Positions 1 through 6,334 of a DNA stretch of 14,769 nucleotides are shown here, in pieces (within the stretch, counting starts at the first letter, position 1; each line of letters begins with the position of its first letter). Under the pieces are notes generated by a model. That model ran no database searches, was not told the DNA's origin, and saw only the letters and a list, made by a program, of their open reading frames with translations. The position numbers and the translations under genes are program-made. Source of the stretch: an uncultured Enterorhabdus sp. (lineage in GTDB: Bacteria > Actinomycetota > Coriobacteriia > Coriobacteriales > Eggerthellaceae); contig CANSES010000027.1 of the NCBI GenBank assembly GCA_947645965.1, positions 1 to 14,769 on the forward strand, written 5' to 3'.

Positions 1-644
1 CGGTGTTCCCCGGCGTGTTCGAGCGGGTGCACCACCTGTGCGAGATCACCGAGGCGCTCGTCGGCTTCTACGAGGAGCCCGATGAGATGCACGCCCTCAT
101 CGACCAGGTGGTCGACTACGAGCTGCGCCTGGCCGACGCGCACCTCAAGTACGTCAAGCCCGACGCCCTGTTCCACCATGACGACTGGGGCACCCAGATC
201 TCCACCTTCCTGGCACCGGAGATGTTCGAGGAGTTCCTGCTCGAGCCCTACAAGCGCATCTACGGCTACTGGCGCGACCACGGCGTGGAGCTGATCGTGC
301 ACCACTCCGACAGCTTCGGCGAGACGCTCGTGCCCTTCATGGTGGAGATGGGCGTGGACATCTGGCAGGGCACCCTGCGCACCACCAACGACATCCCGGC
401 GCTCATCGACCGCTTCGGCGGGCAGATCGCGTTCATGGGCGGCATCGAGTCGCAGATCGTCGACAAGCCCGACTGGACGCGCGAGGAGGTGCGCGCCGAG
501 GTGGACGCCGCCCTCGCGGCGGTGGGCCGCACGACCGGGTTTATCCCGTGTCTCACCTCCGGCCTGGACTCGAGCGGCTACCCCGGGGTGTACGATGCGG
601 TGAGCGCCGAGATAGACCGCTGCTCGGCGCGCGACTTCGCCTAG
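1..644 (+). CDS. Uroporphyrinogen decarboxylase-like protein (MtaA/CmuA-type methyltransferase fold), 5'-truncated by window edge
   Basis: The reading frame is open from the left edge (first full codon at base 3) to TAG at 642-644, giving 214 visible codons including the stop. The GTG at base 3 is probably internal, because URO-D family proteins are usually about 340-380 residues and only the C-terminal part is here. Visible features (numbered from base 3) are LFHHDDWGTQ near residues 57-65, HHSDSFGETL near 100-109, MGVDIWQGTL near 116-125 and MGGIESQ near 145-151. These match, from memory, the C-terminal half of the URO-D/methylcobamide:CoM methyltransferase superfamily. Family members either decarboxylate uroporphyrinogen or move methyl groups between corrinoid proteins and an acceptor. 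Actinobacterial anaerobes carry many of the second type, so I favour a methyltransferase, possibly in aryl O-demethylation; this is inference. A soluble cytoplasmic protein is expected. The downstream zinc-ribbon gene is 12 bases away and its Shine-Dalgarno overlaps this stop codon, so the two are co-transcribed. Confidence 0.8.
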   Translation, partial: VFPGVFERVHHLCEITEALVGFYEEPDEMHALIDQVVDYELRLADAHLKYVKPDALFHHDDWGTQISTFLAPEMFEEFLLEPYKRIYGYWRDHGVELIVHHSDSFGETLVPFMVEMGVDIWQGTLRTTNDIPALIDRFGGQIAFMGGIESQIVDKPDWTREEVRAEVDAALAAVGRTTGFIPCLTSGLDSSGYPGVYDAVSAEIDRCSARDFA

Positions 645-656
645 GAGGAACCGCCC

Positions 657-839
657 ATGTGCTACCCCTGCACCCACTGCAACAAGTGCGGCGCCTACTC
701 GGCCCGCGCCAAGTTCGTCTGCGCTGCCTGCGGGGCCGACGTGCCGCCCGGCGTGCCCGCCTGCCCCGCGTGCGGCGGCAAGAAGCTCACGGCCGTCAAG
801 CTGGAGCCCGTCCCGCCCACGCCCGTCGGCAACGAGTAA
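657..839 (+). CDS. Small zinc-ribbon protein (60 aa, eight cysteines)
   Basis: ATG at 657 follows a strong ribosome-binding site, AGGAGGAA at 643-650, which overlaps the stop codon of the upstream gene. The product has cysteines at 2, 5, 8, 11, 22, 25, 36 and 39. Spacing CxxCxxCxxC at the N-terminus followed by two further CxxC knuckles suggests one or two zinc-ribbon or rubredoxin-like metal sites. The tail (residues 44-60) is proline-rich and has no cysteine. There is no signal peptide or membrane segment. I do not recognise a named family. Tight coupling to the URO-D-like gene suggests that it assists that enzyme, as a metal-binding accessory subunit or electron carrier, but no function can be read from the sequence. 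It is the last gene before the bidirectional terminator. Confidence 0.75.
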   Translation: MCYPCTHCNKCGAYSARAKFVCAACGADVPPGVPACPACGGKKLTAVKLEPVPPTPVGNE

Positions 840-877
840 GCTGGGACGATCCGCGCCGTCCTCTGCGACGGGCGCCA

Positions 878-915
878 GAAAAGGAAAAGGACCCGTGCGG
901 GTCCTTTTCCTTTTC
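878..915. terminator. Bidirectional intrinsic terminator between convergent operons
   Basis: Bases 878-894 pair perfectly with 899-915: a 17-bp stem with loop GTGC. The arms are A/G-rich on the left and T/C-rich on the right (TTTTCC twice), so transcripts from either strand end in a hairpin with U-rich sequence. It lies 38 bases after the zinc-ribbon gene and 18 bases from the end of fer1 on the opposite strand, the correct place to serve both. Confidence 0.85.
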
Positions 916-933
916 CGGGAGCGTGCTTCCGGC

Positions 934-1710
934 TTAGAACATCAGCGTGATGTCCTTGCGGGCGACCTCCTGGCCCTTGTCCAGGTAGGCCTTGCCGCCG
1001 CCCAGCTGCGTGCCCTGGGCGTCGTAGTTCATGACGATGGCCATGAAGCCCAGCTCGTGGGCCGCGCCGTCCTTGGCCTTGTCGGCGGCCAGCACGTAGG
1101 CCGTCGCCTTCTCGTCGGCGATGATCTGCTCCTCGATGTCCTTCTTCGCGGCCTCCAGGTCGATGGTCGCGAACTCGGCGAGGAAGGCGTCAAGCTTCTC
1201 GGCGCCGCGCAGGACGATGTTGAGCTCCATGTCGCCGACCCACGTGCCGTAGCTCTCGGTGCGCGACTCGGCCTTGGCCCCGGCGCCCACCTGCACGGTG
1301 CCGGCCTCGGCGGTGCCGGCCGTCATGGCCTCGCGCTCGGCCGTCATGGCCGCTCGGGCGTCGTCGGAGATGGGGGTGTAGAGCGCCCAGCGCGTCTTGC
1401 CGTCCATCTTCTTGGCCAGGTCCTCCACCTCGCCGTAGTACATGCACCACGCCTGGCAGGCCTGCACGCAGGAGGGCATCTTGCCCAGGGCGGTGCGGGC
1501 CTCGCACAGGTCACATGCCTTGGTGATGGTGGGGTTGTAGACCCACTCGTAGGGCGTGTCGGCGTCGATGGGGGTCGTGTACTCGTAGGGGCCCACCTCG
1601 GTCAGCTTGATGCCGTACTCGCCGGCCGCCAGGCCGCGCTCGTTGCGGCAGGCGACCTCGCAGGAGTGGCAGCCCGTGCAGTACTCGTAGTTGATCAGGA
1701 TTCCCTTCAT
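934..1710 (-). CDS. fer1: two-[4Fe-4S] ferredoxin subunit of a molybdopterin oxidoreductase, with C-terminal extension
   Basis: This 258-residue protein is the predicted electron-transfer partner of mop1, which ends nine bases upstream. GGAGGAG lies just before its ATG. Residues 1-112 form a DmsB-like ferredoxin module: CTGCHSCEVAC gives Cys 11, 14, 17 and 21, and ACDLC (66, 69) with Cys 81 and 85 gives the second set, with an extra Cys 89. That is enough for two [4Fe-4S] clusters, fewer than the three or four of transhydroxylase beta or DmsB. No Tat signal is present, so the complex should be cytoplasmic. After residue 113 the protein continues with an A/T/G/E-rich stretch (about 118-150) and a roughly 105-residue segment that I do not recognise; it contains no cysteine. 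The paralogue fer2 stops exactly where this extension begins. The ferredoxin role is well supported; the extension's role is unknown. Confidence 0.88.
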   Translation of the reverse strand: MKGILINYEYCTGCHSCEVACRNERGLAAGEYGIKLTEVGPYEYTTPIDADTPYEWVYNPTITKACDLCEARTALGKMPSCVQACQAWCMYYGEVEDLAKKMDGKTRWALYTPISDDARAAMTAEREAMTAGTAEAGTVQVGAGAKAESRTESYGTWVGDMELNIVLRGAEKLDAFLAEFATIDLEAAKKDIEEQIIADEKATAYVLAADKAKDGAAHELGFMAIVMNYDAQGTQLGGGKAYLDKGQEVARKDITLMF

Positions 1711-1719
1711 CTGCTCCTC

Positions 1720-4164
1720 CTAGTTGATGACCGTGACGACGGGCTCTTCGACCACCTGGTAGGGCTTGCCGGGCTCGTACTCGGCGAAGTCGCCCTTCTC
1801 GGCGATGACGTCATGGGGCAGCGCATCGCCCGGCTGCACCGGGTAGATCTTGCAGAGCATGCTCTTGATGGCGCTGCCGATGCCGCCCTGGCCCACGCGG
1901 AAGGCCTCGGTCATGTTGTTCAGGTTGGAGTCGTAGGTGCCGCAGAAGTTGGGCTCGGCGCCGTCCTGCTCGGGGAACCACCAGCCGTGCTCGGCGTGGA
2001 TGCGGCCGGGCTGCACCTCGATGGTGGCCTTGACCTGCTGCTTGAAGCGGGCGCCGCGGCTGTTCTCCACCCAGATCCAGTCGCCGTCCTTCACGCCGTA
2101 CTTCTCGCAGTCGGCGGGGTTGACCATGACGAGCGGCCACGGGTGGAACTCGCGCATGGTGGGCAGCTGGCGATGCTCGGAGTGGAAGAACTCGAAGGAG
2201 CGGCCGCCGCCGGACAGGATGATGGGGAACTCCTTGAAGGTGTTAGGCGTGGAGAGCGGGCTCTCGGGCGGCTCGATGTGGTAGGGCAGCGGGTCGACGC
2301 CCCAGTGGTCGAAGCCGAAGGACCACAGCTCGACGCGGCCGGTGGGGGTGTTGAAGCCCGGCTGGCCGTCGGGGCGCAGCATGCCCTTGGCGTACTTGTC
2401 GTAGGTGGCGTCCCACTCCCAGTACGCGGTGCCGTTGCAGCTCTCGCCGTAGCAGCCGTTCTCGGGGCTGGAGGGGTTCTGCACCGTCTCCCACCAGGTG
2501 CGCTTGTACTCGGTGCCACCGGGGGCCAGCTGGTCGGTCAGGTACCAGTTCGACCACTCCTCGTCGGTCTCCCACGGCCAGTGCTCCGGCTTGATGCGCT
2601 TGCCGAGGTCCAGGCAGATCTGCTCGTCGGACTTGGCCTCGTAGAAGTCGGTGACCTTGACCATGGTGCGGACGGGGGTCCACCAGGTGCGGCAGGAGTT
2701 GCGCTCGCAGCTCATGGCCACGGGCAGCACGATGTCGGCCAGGGCCTGGGCCGTCGGGGTCATGAACGGGTCGGCCACCACGATGAACGGCACCTTCATG
2801 AGGGCCGCGCGCGTGCGGGCCGGGTCCATGGAGGCGCAGGACAGCGCGTTGGAGCTCTGGATCCAGAACATCTGGATGGCATAGGGCTCGCCGGTCTCGA
2901 TGGCCGCCAGGATGGCGTCGGTGTCGGCGCAGGACACGATGTTGGACTCGTTGATGCCGGAGGTCTGCGGGATGAGCTTCTTGGCGTAGGTCTCCTTGGA
3001 GATGTACTCGTCGCCCAGGCCGTAGCGCTTCTCGATGAGGAAGGCGCAGCGGTACAGCGCGTTGCCGCCCGGGTTGTCGATGTTGCCGGTGATGGCCATG
3101 ATGTCGGCCACCGACTCGGTCACGCCGAGCGCGGCGATCTGCTGCTCGAAGGCCAGGCCCCACTGGCAGGCGCAGCTCGACGCCGTGGCGATGAGGCGGG
3201 CGGCGCCGCGGATCTTGTCGGCGGGCACCTCGCAGATGGGCTCGGCCCACTCGGGCGTCTTGTCGGCCACGCGCTCGGCCAGGGCCTCGAAGCCGTAGGT
3301 CCACTTCTCGACGAACTCGTGGTCGTAGAGGTCCTCGCCGATGATGACGTTGAGCATGGCCATGGCCACCACGGCGTCAGTGCCGGGGCGGACGGGCAGC
3401 CAGAACGCGGCGCGGGCGCCCCACCAGGTCAGGCGCGGGTCGACCGAGATGATCTTCGACCCCATCTGGACGCACTGGACGAGCCAGTGGCCCAGGAAGC
3501 CGTCGGCGTTGGACTTGATGGGCTCGTTGCCCCACACCAGCACGACGCCGGGCACCTGCCAGTTCTCGTTGGCATAGCGGTCCCAGTGGGCCTGGGAGGC
3601 GTCGACGATGAACATGTCGCCCTGCTTGGCGGAGGTGCCGATCATGCGGGGCAGGTAGCAGGCGAAGCCGGTGAAGCCGAAGGTGGACACGTTGGGCGTC
3701 TCCATGCAGGCGGACGCGAAGTAGGGAACCTGCCAGCCGATGTTGCGGCCGGTGCCGTGCACCACCACGATGGTCTCGGAGCCGTGCTCCTCCTTGATCT
3801 TGAGCACCTTCTCGGTGATCTCGTCATAGGCCTCGTCCCAGCTGATGCGCTCCCACTTGTCCTCGCCGCGCTCGCCGGCGCGACGCAGGGGGTACTTCAG
3901 GCGGTCGGGATGGTTGACGGCCTCGGGCATGGTGAGGCAGCGCATGCACAGCTTGCCGTTGGCGACGGCGTTGAGCGGGTCGCCCTCCACCTTCACGAGC
4001 TTGTTGTCCTTGGTGTACAGCAGGACGCCGCAGCCCATGTGGCAGCCCGGGGGAGACCAGTGCGTCGTGCGCGTGACGGTGAAGTCCCCCTCCTGCCACT
4101 GCCACTCGCCGTCGTGGTACGCCTCGCGGTTGAGCTCGTCCAACCACTCTTTGTAATCGGCCAT
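1720..4164 (-). CDS. mop1: molybdopterin-dependent oxidoreductase catalytic subunit (catechol dehydroxylase/transhydroxylase-like)
   Basis: This 814-residue protein belongs to the DMSO-reductase superfamily of bis-MGD molybdenum (or tungsten) enzymes. I start it at ATG 4164-4162 because AGGAGAG sits just upstream and the protein then aligns with mop2 and mop3 from residue 2; the frame could extend to 4218 but lacks such support. Visible features are a Fe-S-like site C41-xxx-CG-x26-C73-xx-C76, the GDPLNAVANGKLCMRC segment, HGTGRN, a conserved ACYLPR with Cys 169 as a candidate metal-proximal residue, VDPRLTWWGARA, FFHSEHRQ and AEHGWWFPE in the C-terminal dinucleotide-binding domain. No Tat signal is seen, so it should be cytoplasmic. 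Family knowledge suggests reductive removal or transfer of a hydroxyl on an aromatic substrate, with electrons delivered by fer1, but the substrate cannot be read. It is clearly diverged from mop2/mop3. Confidence 0.9.
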   Translation of the reverse strand: MADYKEWLDELNREAYHDGEWQWQEGDFTVTRTTHWSPPGCHMGCGVLLYTKDNKLVKVEGDPLNAVANGKLCMRCLTMPEAVNHPDRLKYPLRRAGERGEDKWERISWDEAYDEITEKVLKIKEEHGSETIVVVHGTGRNIGWQVPYFASACMETPNVSTFGFTGFACYLPRMIGTSAKQGDMFIVDASQAHWDRYANENWQVPGVVLVWGNEPIKSNADGFLGHWLVQCVQMGSKIISVDPRLTWWGARAAFWLPVRPGTDAVVAMAMLNVIIGEDLYDHEFVEKWTYGFEALAERVADKTPEWAEPICEVPADKIRGAARLIATASSCACQWGLAFEQQIAALGVTESVADIMAITGNIDNPGGNALYRCAFLIEKRYGLGDEYISKETYAKKLIPQTSGINESNIVSCADTDAILAAIETGEPYAIQMFWIQSSNALSCASMDPARTRAALMKVPFIVVADPFMTPTAQALADIVLPVAMSCERNSCRTWWTPVRTMVKVTDFYEAKSDEQICLDLGKRIKPEHWPWETDEEWSNWYLTDQLAPGGTEYKRTWWETVQNPSSPENGCYGESCNGTAYWEWDATYDKYAKGMLRPDGQPGFNTPTGRVELWSFGFDHWGVDPLPYHIEPPESPLSTPNTFKEFPIILSGGGRSFEFFHSEHRQLPTMREFHPWPLVMVNPADCEKYGVKDGDWIWVENSRGARFKQQVKATIEVQPGRIHAEHGWWFPEQDGAEPNFCGTYDSNLNNMTEAFRVGQGGIGSAIKSMLCKIYPVQPGDALPHDVIAEKGDFAEYEPGKPYQVVEEPVVTVIN

Positions 4165-4192
4165 AACTCTCCTTTCTCTTTCCCTCGCGCAT

Positions 4193-4208
4193 CCCCGCAG
4201 TCGCGGGG
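4193..4208 (-). promoter_or_regulatory. Hairpin in the mop1 5' leader
   Basis: CCCCGC at 4193-4198 and GCGGGG at 4203-4208 form a perfect 6-bp stem with a four-base loop, 29 bases upstream of the mop1 start on its transcribed leader. It could stabilise the mRNA or be a protein-binding dyad. There is no U-tract, so it is not a terminator. In GC-rich DNA such a stem can be chance. Confidence 0.35.
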
Positions 4209-4410
4209 CTTCGCTCAAGGAGCAGTCTAGGAAGGGCGTCGCTCGGCGGCATTCAGCGTGCCATGCTATTTGGTCTCGCGCGTCTGCGCGACGATGGGGT
4301 GCCGTGTCCTATTTTGCGATGCTTAGCCGCAGGCGCGCCCCCGCCCCCGCGCTCCGTCCTCCCGCCTGCCGATTTCCCATGGGGATCCGCATCCCATCTT
4401 TCCGTCAGCG

Positions 4411-4442
4411 CCTAATACCTCAGGCCTTATACTGCCCATTCG
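4411..4442 (+). promoter_or_regulatory. Conserved upstream block A (luxR)
   Basis: The segment reads TAATACC...CCTTATACTGCCCATT and aligns without gaps to 6189-6220 upstream of mop2. I count 13 of 16 matches over 4425-4440 and 9 of 14 over 4411-4424. Weaker similarity continues downstream in both copies (GAAAGGC, GGCTT..TATGG, ATGGT..GGGGG..GCGAG). TATACT at 4428-4433 resembles a -10 box, but the mop2 copy has TTACGT there, so an activator-binding site is as likely as a core promoter. GCCCATTCGGGC at 4434-4445 is a perfect short dyad in this copy only. Confidence 0.45.
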
Positions 4443-4585
4443 GGCCTTTCCTTCGCCTTTTGCTTCAGAAAGGCTTGGTAGTATGGCCGAAGCCAGATGG
4501 TAGAGGGGGTGCGAGGCCGTTGAAGCAAGAGGCTGACAGGGAGGACGCGCAGGAAGAGGGCGCGGCTCATACCGGCGGATGGATC

Positions 4586-6103
4586 ATGGTGAACCCCCGC
4601 ATACTCATAGGCCTCATCGGCGTGGTCGCCTGCTATGGCTGGGTCTTCCTCATGCTGGGCACCTCCGTGTTCTTTCCGCTGACTGACCCCGCGGGGCTTA
4701 TCTCGAGCGGGGCTCACCTCGCCTTCGTAGGCGGCGCGTGCGCGGCGCTTCTGGGAACGTGGTACTGCTCCGATGGGCTCGTGGCGCACCGCATGACGCA
4801 CTTCGTCCTCGCGGCCGCCTGCTCGGCGCTCGGCACGGCGGGGCTGTGGGTGCTCCAGGGCCAGTCGGGGATCCTCTGGGTTCCCTCGCTTCTGGCCGGC
4901 GCCGGCTTCGGGTTCTTGAACCCGCTCTACGGCGAGTACGTCTGCCTGTTCTTCCATGGGTCGCTGCGCGTCTACGTCAACGGCATCTTCGCCGCCGCCG
5001 CGCTCGCCTGCATCTGGCTGCTCTTCATCAGCCAGGCGCTGCTGTTCGCCTTCGCGGCGCTGTTCCCGCTCGTGTCGCTTGCGTGCTACCTCATCGCCAT
5101 GCGTCTGTTCGACCTGCGCGAGCGCTCCCGCGCCAGCCGCGCCCAGTCCGACCAGCGCCACCGCATCGTGTGGCGGTCGTACCTGGCCACGGCCACGGCG
5201 GGCATGGCGGCGGGCTACGCGGTGGGCTGCATCCTGTCCACCCAGACGGTGCATGACTGGCCCTACTTCATCATAGAGCTGATGGTGGCGGCCACCTGCC
5301 TGCTGCTGCTCTACGACGCGCTCAAGACCCATCGCGTCACCGAGTCGGTCACCATGCGGTGGTTCTTGCCCGGCTCGGCCATCGTGGTGTTCCCCCTCGT
5401 GTTCGTGCCCGACGAGCTGGTGGTCATCTTCGCGCTGCTGCTTCTGTGCGGGTCGTTCTTCCCCATCACCTGCTCGCTCTCGGCGGTGTGCAAGCACATC
5501 GTGATCTGCGATCTGTCGGCCGTGCGGGCCTTCTCCTTCGGGCGCCTCATGTGCTTCATCGGCATCGGGGTGGGCATGGTGCTCGCCTTCGCGGGGTTCA
5601 TGCCGGCCTCGGCCGCGTTCTTCGGGCCGCTCGTGACGCCCGGATCGGTCATCATGTTCATGCTGCTCGTCATCTTCTCGGCGTCGTTCGTCATGACCGA
5701 GGACAACTATCCGGACGAGAACCGCTTCAAGCGCGTCGAATCCGACGGGGGGGGGGCGTCACTGTCGGTGTCTCCCGGCACGCCCATTCGCAAGATAGAC
5801 TCCCCGGCCCCCGACGGGGCTGCGCAGCCGGCGCCTGAGGGCGACGCGCACCGCCCGAGCGTCTTTCACCTCAAGTGCGAGGCCGTGGCCGACCGCTACG
5901 GGCTCTCCAGCCGCCAGCGCGAGGTGCTCACCATGCTGGCCAAGGGGCGCAACGCCGAGTACATCACCGAGAAGCTCGTCATCTCGTCGCACACGGCCAA
6001 GGCGCACATCTACAACATCTACCAGAAGACGGGCGTGCACTCGCGCCAGGAGCTCATGGACCTCGTGGAGTGCGCGGAGATCGACGAGGGCGCCGACGCG
6101 TGA
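4586..6103 (+). CDS. Membrane-bound LuxR-family transcriptional regulator (12-TM sensor with C-terminal HTH)
   Basis: From ATG 4586 the product is 505 residues. Residues 1-375 contain about twelve hydrophobic helices (first near 5-27, last near 355-375), resembling an MFS-like sensor fold without obvious transport motifs. A hydrophilic Gly/Pro/Asp-rich linker follows (about 376-428), then a LuxR/GerE helix-turn-helix at about 431-495, with GLSSRQREVLTMLAKG and SSHTAKAHIYNIYQKTG matching the scaffold and recognition helices. Such proteins are numerous in Eggerthellaceae and commonly sit beside oxidoreductase genes, so it probably controls mop2 and perhaps mop1; this is inference. The start is uncertain: the ATG has a poor ribosome site, and TTG at 4520, preceded by GAGGGGG, would add 22 charged residues. 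The linker is encoded across ten consecutive G (5747-5756), where one-base slippage would remove the HTH. A G/C hairpin at 6115-6150 follows the gene. Confidence 0.88.
   Translation: MVNPRILIGLIGVVACYGWVFLMLGTSVFFPLTDPAGLISSGAHLAFVGGACAALLGTWYCSDGLVAHRMTHFVLAAACSALGTAGLWVLQGQSGILWVPSLLAGAGFGFLNPLYGEYVCLFFHGSLRVYVNGIFAAAALACIWLLFISQALLFAFAALFPLVSLACYLIAMRLFDLRERSRASRAQSDQRHRIVWRSYLATATAGMAAGYAVGCILSTQTVHDWPYFIIELMVAATCLLLLYDALKTHRVTESVTMRWFLPGSAIVVFPLVFVPDELVVIFALLLLCGSFFPITCSLSAVCKHIVICDLSAVRAFSFGRLMCFIGIGVGMVLAFAGFMPASAAFFGPLVTPGSVIMFMLLVIFSASFVMTEDNYPDENRFKRVESDGGGASLSVSPGTPIRKIDSPAPDGAAQPAPEGDAHRPSVFHLKCEAVADRYGLSSRQREVLTMLAKGRNAEYITEKLVISSHTAKAHIYNIYQKTGVHSRQELMDLVECAEIDEGADA
5747..5756 (+). 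repeat. Homopolymeric G10 tract inside the luxR linker
   Basis: Ten consecutive G encode Gly-Gly-Gly and the first base of Ala at residues 388-391, between the last membrane helix and the HTH. Loss of one G would lead to TAG at 5796-5798; gain of one would lead to TGA at 5836-5838. Both would end the protein before the HTH starts near 5876. Confidence 0.9.
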
Positions 6104-6114
6104 CGCGCCGTGCG

Positions 6115-6150
6115 CGCCCCCGACCCTCGGCGCGCGTCGGGCCGGGGGCG
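6115..6150 (+). terminator. Probable terminator downstream of luxR
   Basis: CGCCCCCG at 6115-6122 pairs with CGGGGGCG at 6143-6150; after one mismatch, three more G-C pairs extend the stem inward. It starts 11 bases after the luxR stop. The following bases (TTCCT) are only weakly T-rich, so it may be leaky. Confidence 0.5.
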
Positions 6151-6188
6151 TTCCTGTCGGGCCTGCCGGCGCCCTCGCGGCCCGCGGG

Positions 6189-6220
6189 CATAATCCCCCA
6201 AACCTTACGTTGCCCATTTA
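6189..6220 (+). promoter_or_regulatory. Conserved upstream block B (mop2)
   Basis: This is the counterpart of the block upstream of luxR, with TAATCCC...CCTTACGTTGCCCATT. It lies 115 bases upstream of the mop2 ATG, in the 231-base luxR-mop2 gap. The position, downstream of the luxR hairpin, suits the promoter or activator site of the mop2-fer2 unit. The two blocks share more than expected for unrelated leaders, which suggests a common regulator, possibly the LuxR protein itself. Confidence 0.45.
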
Positions 6221-6334
6221 GCCCCTGCCACCTCATGAAAGGCGGCGGGGGCTTCTCTATGGTGGGGGAGGCGAGCGGTCCTGCCCGCGTGCGGCCCGGT
6301 CGCCGGAGAGAACCCATGAGAGAGGAGTTGGGAC

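Larger units (their letters stand above)
4165..4585. other. Divergent intergenic region between mop1 and luxR
   Basis: This 421-base stretch separates the two divergent genes and should hold both promoters. On the mop1 side it contains the leader hairpin at 4193-4208. On the luxR side it contains the block at 4411-4442 that recurs upstream of mop2. A plus-strand frame is open from 4304 into luxR, but its N-terminal part is Arg/Pro-rich and lies over the conserved non-coding block, so I do not treat it as coding. I found no convincing sigma-70 promoter for mop1. Confidence 0.6.

Noticed and set aside
4165..4218. An 18-residue N-terminal extension of mop1
   Set aside because: The ATG at 4164 has AGGAGAG just upstream and matches the start of mop2 and mop3; the extension is Arg-rich and covers the leader hairpin.
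895..4230. A 1111-codon open frame on the plus strand, antisense to mop1 and fer1
   Set aside because: It mirrors the real genes in a G/C-rich third-position context, gives a Val/Leu/Gly/His/Arg-rich protein without recognisable domains, and begins inside the terminator hairpin.
4304..4585. An N-terminal extension of the LuxR protein by up to 94 residues
   Set aside because: The stretch is Arg/Pro-rich, lacks a ribosome site at 4304 and overlaps the upstream block conserved before mop2. A shorter extension from TTG 4520 remains possible.
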